Below are positions 1 to 12,100 of a stretch of 64,000 bases of DNA, in pieces. The position numbers and the translations under genes are program-made. Origin of the DNA: Siderastrea siderea (lineage: Eukaryota; Cnidaria; Anthozoa; Scleractinia; Rhizangiidae); contig OZ034967.1 of the NCBI GenBank assembly GCA_964030785.1, forward strand, positions 60,830,712 through 60,894,711. The letters run 5' to 3'. Each line of letters begins with the position of its first letter. Within the stretch, counting starts at the first letter, position 1. The notes under the pieces were generated by a model. That model was not told the DNA's origin. It saw nothing but the letters and a program-made list of their open reading frames with translations, and ran no database searches.

Positions 1-41
1 GTTTCAAACCTAAAGATTTTGAAAAAGTAAAGAGTGTTGAA

Positions 42-2278
42 TTGCATCACTTCTCAGACGCGAGCCAGAGCGGATATGGTCAGTGTAGCTACCTTCGCTT
101 GATAAACCAACAGGAGCAAGCACATGTCTCATTTGTCATGAGCAAGGCTCGAGTGGCACCCTTAAAGTCAATTACCATCCCTCGACTGGAACTAACCGCA
201 GCAGTAGTCTCGACCAAAGTAAGCCAGTGCCTCAAGCAAGAATTAGACTATCAAGATGTCGTCGAATTGTTTTGGACCGATAGTCAAGTAGTGATAGGAT
301 ACATAAACAATGAAGCGAGGCGTTTTCACACATTCGTGGCCAATCGTGTACAAGAGATACACAACTGCACCAAACCTGATCAATGGCACTATGTGGAAAC
401 TGATTCTAACCCAGCTGATGCTGCTTCACGTGGCCTCACAGCCCATCAACTTGTACACAATTCACGGTGGCTGAAGGGCCTGGAGTTTCTGTGGAGTTCA
501 AATGTTCATCCAGTACAAGTATGTTGCAAGCCTGGTCCCCTTGATTCACAGGAGCCAGAAGTGAAAAGGGTCTCCGCCCTTGTTACGCAGACCGTGGAAA
601 GATTTCCTGGCCACTTTGAGATTAGCAGATTGGATAGCTTCTCTGACTGGTTCAAGGCCAAAAATGCAGTAGCATTATGTTTACAACTAAAGAGGCGCCT
701 AATGGAAAGAAAGGTTAAAGAGAGTCCGCGAGCTCTCAGAAGCAAGTCGAAAGAAGTGCCCGAATCTCAGCGTCAGAAACCAAAGGTAGAAGATTTAGCC
801 CAAGCAGAGTTAGAAATCATTCACAACCTGCAGCATGAACACTTTAAGGAAGAAATCAAAACACTGCACTCATTAGATACTAATGGAGAATTCCTGAGTA
901 GAGAAGCTGCAAAACAGCGCGACACAAGTCTGAAGAAGACCAGCTGTATGTACCGTCTTGACCCCTATCTCGATGCCGATGGAATTCTGCGAGTTGGCAC
1001 CTCAGAAGAGCTAACATGCCAGAAAGTGTCAAGCACCCAGTCATACTACCGAAAAGATCTCACATCACTGAGTTGATAATACAAGATTGCCACCATGCCA
1101 TAAAACATCAGGGCAGTGAGATGACCCATAATGAGCTCCGCCAGCGTGGATATTGGGTGATTGGTGGTACGTCCGCGGTCGGATGTTTCGTCTCAAAGTG
1201 TACCGTTTGCAGAAGATTCAGGGCACCCCCACAAGTCCAGAAAATGGCAGACCTGCCTAAGGACCGAACAGAGCCAGTTCCTCCCTTCACTTACAGCGCG
1301 GTGGATTATTTCGGTTCCTTCTTTATAAGGGAGGGTCGTAAAGAAGTTAAGAGGTATGGGGTGTTGTTTACCTGCATGTCGTCACGGGCAGTCCACATTG
1401 AAACCTCCAATACACTTGAGACTGACTCCTACATAAACGCATTATGCCGTTTCCTGGCTGAACGTGGCCCTGTTCGCCAAATCAGATCTGACCGTGGCAC
1501 GAACTTCGTCGGAGCCAAGCGTGAACTAGCAGAAGCCTTAAATGAGATGGATCACGAGAAAGTCAAGAGTCATTTATTAAAGGAGAATTGCGACTGGATT
1601 GACATGGAAATGAATGTCCCTGCAGCCAGCCATATGGGCGGAAGTTGGGAGCGGCAAATAAGGACTGTGAGAAATGTTCTCTCAGTATTGCTTCTAGAGT
1701 CCGGATCCCAGTTGGATGATGAAAGCTTTCGCACACTTATGAAGGAAGTTCAGAACATCGTGAATTCAAGACCACTCTCTGTAAACAACATGATGTCTCC
1801 AGGTGCCCCAGAGCCACTGACCCCTAATCATCTTATCACAATGAAGGTTAAGGTTCTAATGCCTCCTCCTGGTGTGTTCTTAAGAGAAGATCTTTACTCA
1901 AAGAAGAGATGGCGAAGAGTACAGCGTCTCGCCAATGAATTTTGGAATAGATGGAGAAGGGAATTTCTGCACACGCTGCAAACGCGTCAAAGGTGGGTCA
2001 AACCGCAAAGAAACCTTGCTGTTGGAGACATAGTTGTGGTGAAGGATGATCACCTCCCAAGGAATGAGTGGAAGCTAGCTCGAGTCGAGCAGACCCTCCC
2101 TAGCGATGATGGTTTTGTTCGAAAGGTGGTCTTAGCTATGGGAACACGACTTCTGGACAATCATGGAAGAAGGACACAAGACGTTCAGCACTTGGAAAGA
2201 CCAGTTCACAAGTTGGTATTGATTTTACCTCAAGACCGGGAATTCCCCGTCGAGGAGCCTGCAGAATCAGAAGCTTAG
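42..2278 (+). pseudogene. BEL pol 3' part: RNase H and integrase, frameshifted
   Basis: The first part (42-1076 frame) holds an RNase H-like segment with HHFSDAS near its start, IPRLELTAA, FWTDSQVVIGYI and NPADAASRG, the usual BEL order. The second part (1016-2278) is in another frame and starts at the integrase zinc-binding region (HHAIKHQG, then CTVCRRF). The integrase core follows, with the DDE residues visible in SAVDYFG, IRSDRGTNF and GSWERQIR, and then the conserved C-terminal domain (KKRWRRVQRLANEFW). One or a few small indels near 1000-1015 break the frame between the two parts. This copy is therefore a fossil; upstream RT, protease and gag are outside the window. Confidence 0.85.
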
Positions 2279-2394
2279 TGTCAAAGGAACATTGAGAACT
2301 ATCAAGGACTTTGTCATGTTATTCTTTCTGACCGGAATTGACTAGATTGTTTTCTTATGAGTTTTTTCTGTATGTCTGAACAGTGGATTCCCAC

Positions 2395-2870
2395 TGTTGG
2401 GGAGCCATGTAGCGAAATATAAGCCACAAGAGACCCTTGGGAAATTTCCCATGAGACTTAGCGCGCGTTCAGTTGAAACACGTGTTCTTGCGATCGTTAG
2501 ATTAGTCAAAGTTATCTCGCTAGTTTCGTTGGAAATCAAACGTTTTGTTTAGATTCTTAAGATTTTATCCAGTCCATTACCCTCGTCGCTGGACGAAGGT
2601 AATTTGTAGCTCGATTTTCCTTTGTATTATTTTGCTTTTCATGTTATTTTCTTGTATTTTGTTACCACGAGCCGAGTCGCGTAGGTGCAAATTTCTCATC
2701 GAATTTTGTCGTATACATCTTTGCCTTTTAGTTTTACGGTTCTGTCTGTATCCTGCTGAGGAAATTAAAGAATCTGTAATTCTGCCAGCTATACATGTGG
2801 TTTACTCTTGGATTTTGAAGCTATTTACCGAGCGAAAGGTCGTCGGTAACACTTACCATGTACACACAAT
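2395..2870 (+). repeat. Probable 3' LTR of the BEL remnant
   Basis: About 115 bases after the integrase stop the sequence TGTTGGGGAGCC starts. It is followed by a TATAAG box-like stretch near 2410 and an ATTAAA near 2764. The other BEL element in this window also starts its LTRs with TGTTGG. The 3' end is a guess: a CA-ending stretch occurs near 2870, but the matching 5' LTR is not in the window. Confidence 0.4.
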
Positions 2871-3108
2871 TACGCGCCAAATATGTTACTTATTGTTTAC
2901 TTTTTTAACACCTCACCTCGCATATGTTAACTCATCTATATGTTATTTTCTCACTTGAAAATGATGTCATGGAGACATCGAAACGTTGTGTTAAACTTTT
3001 CTTGCAAATTTTTATCCTTAAATGTTTATCCTTCAAAAATTGCTAAATTAAATTGTCATGAAAGTTTCCTTAACAGTATATATTGTCTTTTTTTTTGATA
3101 TTTTTAAG

Positions 3109-6100
3109 GCGACTTACAACCATACAAAAGAACTAGTAGGCATGATGGGGGATATTGACGGAGCTCAACTAATGAGGTTATTGATGCGGTTAGTTAAAGC
3201 AAGAAAAGTTATTGAAATAGGTAAGGTAAACCTCATGTAGAATATAATCCAAATAAAATTTTTGAAAAAGTAGTAAAACATGATTCATTGTCTGTTTCTA
3301 TTCCCTGGGTATTTCCAAGTTTAAATACCGGGGGGGGGGGGGGACTCCCATATGAAAGTGACGGGGATGCTTGTCATCTCGCTTAGGGTTGTAAATTGCA
3401 GATTTTGGTCTCACTTTGGGTGTTGAGGACGGAAAGCCAATATTTTTTCCCACACTGGTATCGCTTAGGGTTGTGTGTCAAGAAATATCTATATTATACT
3501 GTGTTGCATGGTCTCCCTTAGGGGTTAAATAAAGCCGGAGCCACGCCCAGATTGGTCTCCTTTAGGGTGTTAATTCTAATTTTCCGACAAGCATCCCAGT
3601 CACTTTCATATGGGAGCCCCCCCCCCCCCCCCCCGGGTTTAAATATACTTTGTATCCATCTAACAACTAACTTAAGCTCTGACATCTTAATCACCCTCAT
3701 ATCAGCATCTTCAAACACCTCAAAGCATCCCACTGCAGAATTTTAGTTGTGTATTTATGGCTTGTACACTTGAAATTATTCAAATACTTCTCCATGTATT
3801 TTGTTCATCTCTTTTTTGGACTTGCCTGACTGGCCTCACCTCGACTTTCACAACAAAGATGGGCAGGGTTCTATCTAGGATTTATCGTTTGGGGGAGAAC
3901 TCTTGAGTTGTCAAAGGCCAGTTGTTCAAAGCAAGAATTATTAAGCAAACTCAGGATTAGCATGAATTTTTAATTCACTTTTAATCCATAACGACTTGGA
4001 TTCCAGTAGATTATTTTCACACAACAATTTGACCACTGCTTTCAAATTGTCATGGAAAATTAGTGGTGATGTTAACCCAGGGTTTGCACTTATCGGCTTT
4101 TAAACAACCAGGCCCTGGCTTAGGAACTCATAACCACTAATAATATAATTTACTATAGTAAGCTCATGTTATAATGCTCTCAGAACCTTGGGGACCTCAT
4201 TTTTTAGCAAAGTTTCCACCAAATGGTTCTACATGTAATTATCTGGAACTTAAACCTGTGATCTGAGGCAGTTTTTAGTCAAGGAAAGAGAGGGAAAATA
4301 GAAAACCTGATAGCCCCTCAAATAAAAATAAGCTAAACTGTATGTATTAAAATGAGTCTGGCAACAGCTGATGGTATCTCATGGTAACTTTAAGCCAATC
4401 AGAATGTACTGGAGGCAAATACGTGTAGTTTGCAGGAATTTACACAAGGCAGCACAAAGTCTGTTGATTGCTGATAAGTATTGTTTCTCGACCAACCAGG
4501 AAAAAATCCAGAATCTGAGCCGTCTTCCATTTTAGGTGTGATCTCCTTGAAAAGTGGGAGGAACGAGGGCGGGGTGCAGGGTAGACCTGACTGCAGGTGA
4601 TCTCTAGCAACATTAGAAATATGGGAATATGTAGAACACGTTACCATGCTTAAGAATCTTAAATGGTGGAAGTCTGGCATTAAAGGTTTATTTATGTACA
4701 TAACATAAGTGAGGGTATCACAAAAAATCTGTTCTCTTTTAGGTGTTCTTACAGGCTATAATACTCTCAGTATGGCCATGACACTGCCTCCAGATGGCAA
4801 AGTTGTGGCATGTGAAGTGACAGATAAGTACATGAAAGATGTGAATTCTCAGCAGCATTTCAAAGAGGTAAGAAAAGTTTCCGCTATGAATCACGACTCA
4901 GTTGCGACGCCTCAAATCCCCTTGATCACCTGCTGAGGAGACAGCAAGTTCTCTATATTCAAAGAAAACAGCGTGTTATATTTCAGCAATTTTTTCTACT
5001 ACAAAATTAACCTGTAGTAGATCAAAATAGTGTTATTGGGAATAACGTGGAATCTTAACAAGGCTTTTAAAGTTCTGAAAATGGAGAATAACTCATTTTT
5101 TTCCTGTCGACAAGTACACAAAAAATTTCATGCAATTAACTTTTTTCTGGCCATAACTCAACTTCTGTGTTTGAGATCATGTGTGAAAGGACAGGGACTG
5201 GAGCACTTTTAATATGGTGATTTGTTTTCTCACGCCTTCGTGCAAAGCTCTTTTGGATCATTTCAAAACCATGAGTGTTTACGAGTGAATCACATTTAAC
5301 CTGAACTTATTTGCCTTACCCGTGATCAGGCAACCTTGATAAATGCTAAATCAACCTTGGAAAGCCTTGAAAACAAAATGGTTTTGCAATTTACTGTTGC
5401 ACCCGAACGAAGTGAAGAACAATCTAAACTGAAGCAACCAAACACTGTTGGTTTTGAAACGTGATGTTTACCCCACTTCTTACCACAGGAACTTACTTTT
5501 ACTTAGATATTATCGAATAATCTTTTCTATCACACCGTGTGTCACTTATTTTATTTACTATGGTAGACCAGCCCTCGGCTGCTATGTCCGATATAGAAAA
5601 ATCGTCATAACCGCAGGTTTTGCGCACGTGTTTTTGGGTTAGATGTATCCGTAAGGATTTCTGAGTTAGATCAGTTCTAGTGTAGACTTCATTGCGTTAA
5701 CTTCTACTCGGCATTGGGCCATAGTTTCTCTCTACACTGGTATTCATGTACTCTATCAAGTCTAGTGCAGTGCGTGTGCAAACCAAATTCGAATCGGCAT
5801 ACGGTTTACGGCAAACGTTTCAACAGCGCTAGCACGTGGTTTGAATCAATCCGCATCTTAGTATCGCTCTCAATCGAGCTTGTATGGAACATTGAACTCT
5901 GTCAATTAAACTCTGTTATCGTCGTAATCAGAATTTCTTGTCGAGTTCGTTTATATCACGCACTGCTCTACCCCATGTGATTTACTTGGATTTTTGGTTT
6001 GGCATTCTGTCCTTGTGAATTACATTTTGTTCGAATTTGTTGCACCGTGAAGGAATTCGAAGAATTTGCTACACGTCCAGTAACATCTGCATTCCGTAAT

Positions 6101-9100
6101 CTGTCAGTTACCGCAAGATATCGGATTAAAAGAGGATTAACAGATCATAATGGCTTCCGGAAATGAGCAACTAATTGACCAATTTAAAGAGATCCGCACT
6201 TCCGCCGAAGCGCACGTGTCGGAAAAGGTCAACAAACTAAATGAGTTAATGGCGGCGTGCGAAAACATTGACGCTCTAAAGGACGTCCACAAGGAATTAA
6301 AGGAAGTTTTGAAGGAGTTTCAGATCGCCCACGAGGCTTATCATAACCTGATTAAAAACGAAGCCGCCCTGGGGCTTCAACTGTTGGAAAAAACGACTCA
6401 TTGCAATTTTTGATGGAAGCTCAGGATCGTCAAAGCCAAGCCCTGCAGCGACTCCTTGAGCAACAACAACAAGGTGTGTCGGCACTAACCTTACCACAGC
6501 CCAGTTTGCAGGTCTTTAGCGGGAACCCCATTGACTACTGTGACTTTGTGCGCGCCTTTGAGCATCTAGTAGAACGAAAAACTCTAAGTCCAAGCTCTCG
6601 CCTCTACTACCTGGTCCAATATACCTCTGGTTCTGCGCAGGAACTCATGAAGAGCTGCCTCACCATGCGTGAACAAGAGGGATACGTCGAAGCTAAGAGA
6701 TTGTTAAAGGAAAGGTACGGACAGGGATACAAAATTGCTGCTGCCCACGTGAAGCGTCTCGTAGAAGGTCCCCAAATCAAGGCCGAAGACGGGACAGCGC
6801 TTGAGCAATTCTCGATACAGCTTACTAGCTGCGTTAATACCCTTACTGACATAGGGTATCTCAACAAACTGGATAATCCCGACAATTTAAAGAAGGTAAT
6901 TGAACGTCTTCCGTACGGTTTCCGACTAAAATGGAGAGACACCGTAGACAGAATCGTAGAAAGGGAGCAAAGGGATGTCACCATTAAGGACATCATGGAC
7001 TTTGTGGTTGCCAAGGCGAGAGCAGCCACTCATCCTATCTTTGGAAGGGTCACAAACGAAAGGATCACCAAACCACCAACCATCAAGCCGCCACGAAGAT
7101 CGCGTGATAGAGGAAACGGATTTTCTACTCAAGGGAAAACGCAGCCTCCTGAACTTCTGCACAAAGGCCCCACTTGCACCATGTGCAATGGCAAACATTG
7201 GCTGCCACGGTGCGAGAAGTTTAGGAAAAAGTCCCTACAGGAAAGGTAAGGCTTCGTGGATGAAAAGAAACTCTGTAGCAACTGTCTGAATCCTGGCCAT
7301 TTCATTTGAGACTGCCTTAAGGAAAGTTTCTGCAGGGTTTAAGGCTGCACTGGCAAACATTCGACTTTCCTTCATCCCAGAAGCAGTACAGGTGCTTCCA
7401 CCGCTTCAGCCGTCACCGCAACGCCAAATGGAGAACTAGACACAAGCGTTGAGTCATCGCCCGTTAGTCTAAACTCAGCCAGTAATGACTACATCAAGTC
7501 CAATTACTCTACAGCGAGCTCTCCCGTCACTGGGCTGGCTATCGTTCCAGTCCGGGTGAAGGCTAAAGGTCAGCGCAAGGTGGTAGAGACCTACGCATTT
7601 CTCGACTGTGGTTCAAACACGTCATTTTGCACTGAAAGCCTTCTGGAGAAGCTTAATTTCAAAGGAACAAGAACAAAGCTGTCCCTCACAACCCTGCAAG
7701 GCGAAAGCGAACCAATCGAATGCTCCTTAGTCAGTTTGGAAGCCTCCGATCTAAGCGAGAGCAACAAAGTACAGCTACCAATGGTCTACTCGAGATCAAG
7801 TCTGCCTATTCCTTCTGAAGCTATCGCTAAACAAGAGGATGTCGACCGCTGGCCATATCTCAAGGGAGTAAAAATCGCACAAATAGATGCTGAGATCAGT
7901 CTTCTAATCGGTAGCGACGTGCCAGAAGCTCTACAACCCGAGGAAATGAGACCAAGCGAGGATGGCGGTCCCTTTGCTACTCTGACAGTTTTAGGTTGGG
8001 TTCTTAATGGCCCATTGGGCAGATCAACCACAGCCAAAGTACCCACTGTGAACTTTGTTCAGGGAAACAAGACCCTTGATGAACAATTTCAAGATTTCTG
8101 CAATCAAGAGTTCAACGACTCCTCCTACGAATCAAAAACGTCTATGTCGCTGAACGACCGGAAGGCTCTAAACATCATGAAAGAAACAGTTAAACTTCAA
8201 AACGGCCACTACGAAATGGCTCTACCCTGGAAGTTCTACCCGCCACGCCTACAGAACAACAGAACATTAGCAGAGCGCCGACTTCTTCAGCTGAAAAGGC
8301 GACTGCTAAAGGAGCCACTTGTCCATCAGAAATACAAGGCGTTCATTGACAATCTCCCATCTAAATTTACGCCAGGAAAGTGACCTGTCAAGACCCTGGC
8401 CCTCTAGGGAACCCACTGGTATCTTCCCCACCATCCTGTTTTTAGCCCACAGAAACCTGGAAAAGTGAGAGTAGTCTTCGATTGTTCAGCCAAGTATTGC
8501 AACACCTCACTCAACGACCAGCTCTTACAGGGGCCGGACCTAACTAACTCTCTTGTCGGTGTGCTCTCCAGATTCAGAGAGGATCATGTGGCCCTGATGT
8601 CCGATGTGGAAGCAATGTTTCATCAGGTACGCGTCCGGCCAAGCGACTGCGATGCTCTGAGGTTTCTGTGGTGGCCGGATGGAAATCTCGACAATCAACC
8701 AGAAGAATACCAGATGAGGGTTCACCTGTTTGGAGGTGCGTCTTCCCCAAGCTGCGTGAACTTCGCACTGAAAAGAACAGCAGAAGACAACATAGAAGGT
8801 TTCGACCCCCAAACCATCGAAACTGTGAAACGCAATTTCTACGTCGACGACTGCCTCAAATCAGTCGAATCAGAGGATAACGCCATCCGACTCACAAGTC
8901 AACTGTGCGAGCTCTTAGCGAGAGGTGGATTCAAGCTCACGAAGTGGCTGTCAAATTCAAAGAAAGTCATCGAGTCTTTGCCAGAGTCAGAACGAGCAGC
9001 TCAAGTTAAAACCCTCGACTTCGACAAGTTACCAGTGGAGCGAGCTCTCGGCGTACAATGGAACATAGCCTCCGATCAGTTTGGCTTCAGTATCGTTATC

Positions 9101-12100
9101 AAGGACAGACCGGCTACGAGAAGAGGCATATTGTCCATTGTCAGCTCAGTGTACGACCCCCTGGGATTCGCCGCTCCGTTTATTCTCAACGCGAAACTGA
9201 TCTTACAAGACCTTTGCCGTAACAAGTATGGCTGGGATGACAAGATTCCAGACGAGTATCTGCAACGCTGGCAAGCATGGCTACAAGAGCTTCCCAAACT
9301 AGAGCAACTCAAAATTGAGCGTTGCTTCAAGTCACCTGACCTCGGTGAGATTGCGTCATGCCAGCTTCACCACTTCTCTGACGCGTCACAGCAGGCGTGT
9401 GGAGCCGTCACATACCTCAGGATCACAGATCATGATGGAAACGTCAATTGTTCGTTCGTCATGGGGAAGTCCAGACTTGCTCCAATCAAGCCAGTTACAA
9501 TTCCCCGAATGGAGCTTTCAGCAGCCGTCGTAGCAACAAGACTAGAGAAAATTTCCCGAGGGGAGTTAAGTCTACGATCAATCAATCATTCTTCTGGACA
9601 GACAGTACTTGCGTCCTGCGCTATTTGGAAAATCAGGACAGGCGTTTTCAGACTTTCGTTGCCAATCGGGTTGCAACGATACACGATGCATCTTATCCCT
9701 CTCAGTGGAGATACGTGAACACTCAATGCAACCCAGCGGATGACGCTTTAAGAGGCGTGTCAGCAGACTCTCTCCAACGCTGGATACATGGCCCCGAATT
9801 CCTGACTCAGTCTAAAGAGACATGGCCACAACGACCTGCCGACATGAACACTTCCATTCCTGAAGATGATCCAGAAGTCAAGAAAGAGTCGGTTGCATAT
9901 ACAAGCGAAGCCTCTGCTCGAGATCCCATTTCAGACATCATTGAACGGTTCTCATCCTGGACCCAACTCAAAAGAATAGTAGCATGGATACTCCGTTACA
10001 AGTCAAACCTCTCCCGTCTGAGCAAGAAACGAAGGACAGAAGAATCAGTTAAAATCACGTCATCCAGCACAATCGTGCCCATCACCACTGAGGAGCTGAA
10101 CCATGCTGAAGTCGAAATCCTCAAGCACGTTCAGAGCCGATGCTTCAAGGAGGAGCACGACTGTCTCAAGGAAGAAGACCAGCAGGCAACTTCTAGCAGA
10201 CAAAACATGGTGAAGAAATCCAGCAATATTTTCAAGCTTGACCCAATCCTGTCTCAAGGTCTGATACGAGTTGGTGGTCGTCTGCAACGAGCGCCAATCA
10301 ACAACGATGCAATGCATCCGGTTATCCTTCCAAAGAAACACCATGTGGTCAAGCTTATTATTCAGTACTACCACCTAATCTCTGGACATTTAGGCCTGGA
10401 GTACACCCTGTCTCTCACGAGGCAGAAATACTGGATAATAAATGGAAGATCTACAGTTAGAAGCATTCTCAACGAGTGTTTTAGCTGCCGTAAACGTCAG
10501 GCGCCAACGGCACAACAAAAAATGGCGAATCTACCCGAAGACAGAATAACACCTTCAAAACCACCGTTCACCTATACAGGCGTGGACTGCTTCGGACCGT
10601 TTGAAGTGCGACGCGGAAGGACCAAAGTCAAACGGTACGGCATGATATTCACCTGTCTAGCCCTCCGTGCCGTCCACATAGAGGTGGTATCGTCATTGGA
10701 CACGGAGTCCTTTATCCACGCGTTGCGCAGATTTATTGCAAGGAGAGGTCAACCCGAGGAGATGCGATCCGACAACGGCGGGAACTTTGTGAAAGGAGAG
10801 CGCGAACTACGAGAAGCAGTTAACGGATGGAATCAATCTCAGATTCACGACTATCTCGTTCAAAGGGGTATCAAGTGGACGTTCAACCCACCTGCCGGCT
10901 CTCACCATGGCGGAGTGTGGGAAAGATGCATACGAAAGGTTCGAAAAGTCATGAAAGCACTTATGAAAGAGCAAGTACTAGACGACGAAGGCCTCGACAC
11001 CCTGATGTGTGAGGTGGAGGCCATAATCAATGGAAGACCAACCACAAAGCTGTCAGATGACCCACATGATGCAGAACCTCTGACACCCAACCACCTGCTG
11101 CTGCTTCGCACAGGTCCTAAAGTTCCACCAGGAAACTTTACCAAACATGATAACTATATCAACCGGAGATGGCGTCAAGTACAGTACCTTGCAGACGTAT
11201 TCTGGAAGCGATGGGTTCGAGAGTATCTCCCGTCACTGCAGCAACGACAGAAATGGCACAAGCAGCAGAGGAACTTTGCAGTGGACGACGTTGTGCTGGT
11301 CCTTGACGACAACAAGCCCCGTAACTCATGGCCACTCGGTCGGATACAGGAGGTGTATACCAACCGCAGAGACGGCCTGGTACGTTCTGTCAAGCTGAAG
11401 ACCAGTACATCTGAGCTCGTATGACCAATCGACAAGATTGTGTTGTTGGAGGCCGCCGCTATCTCAACTAACGAAGAAACTAATGAACACTGACAACCCA
11501 TTAGTATCAGTGGATTAAAGAACTCTATTGGACAATACGTAATCAATTAATAATATTAATCCTAGTCAACCTCATGTTTCAAACCCCTCTTTCTTTCTCC
11601 TTGTAAAGGCTATCTGCAGTACCGCCTTTAAGGGGCCGGAATGTTGGTTTTGAAACGTGATGTTTACCCCACTTCTTACCACAGGAACTTACTTTTACTT
11701 AGATATTATCGAATAATCTTTTCTATCACACCGCGTGTTACTTATTTTATTTGCTGTGGTAGACCAGCCCTCGGCTGCTATGTCCGATATAGAAAAATCG
11801 TCATAACCGCAGGTTTTGCGCACGTGTTTTTGGGTTAGATGTATCCGTAAGGATTTCTGAGTTAGATCAGTTCTAGTGTAGACTTCATTGCGTTAACTTC
11901 TACTCGGCATTGGGCCATAGTTTCTCTCTACACTGGTATTCATGTACTCTATCAAGTCTAGTGCAGTGCGTGTGCAAACCAAATTCGAATCGGCATACGG
12001 TTTACGGCAAACGTTTCAACAGCGCTAGCACGTGGTTTGAATCAATCCGCATCTTAGTATCGCTCTCAATTGAGCTTGTATGGAACATTGAACTCTGTCA

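Larger units (their letters stand above)
1..2870 (+). mobile_element. BEL/Pao LTR retrotransposon, 3' remnant
   Basis: The left edge of the window lies inside a BEL/Pao element read on the + strand. It holds the end of pol (RNase H, then integrase) and, about 115 bases after the pol stop, a probable 3' LTR. It belongs to a different family from the element at 5446-12220: the proteins are clearly diverged and the presumed LTR sequences share only the TGTTGG start. The 3' boundary is uncertain because the 5' LTR is outside the window and no target duplication can be tested. It lies upstream of, or in an early intron of, the O-methyltransferase gene. Confidence 0.8.

Noticed and set aside
2545..2958. 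137-codon hydrophobic open frame
   Set aside because: It lies in the presumed LTR and after it; hydrophobic residues come from T-rich sequence. Not a gene.
3518..3746. Proline- and glycine-run open frames
   Set aside because: Products of translating the C and G homopolymers in a foldback.
5448..5980. Open frames in the BEL LTR (repeated at 11641-12176)
   Set aside because: They lie wholly in non-coding LTR sequence.
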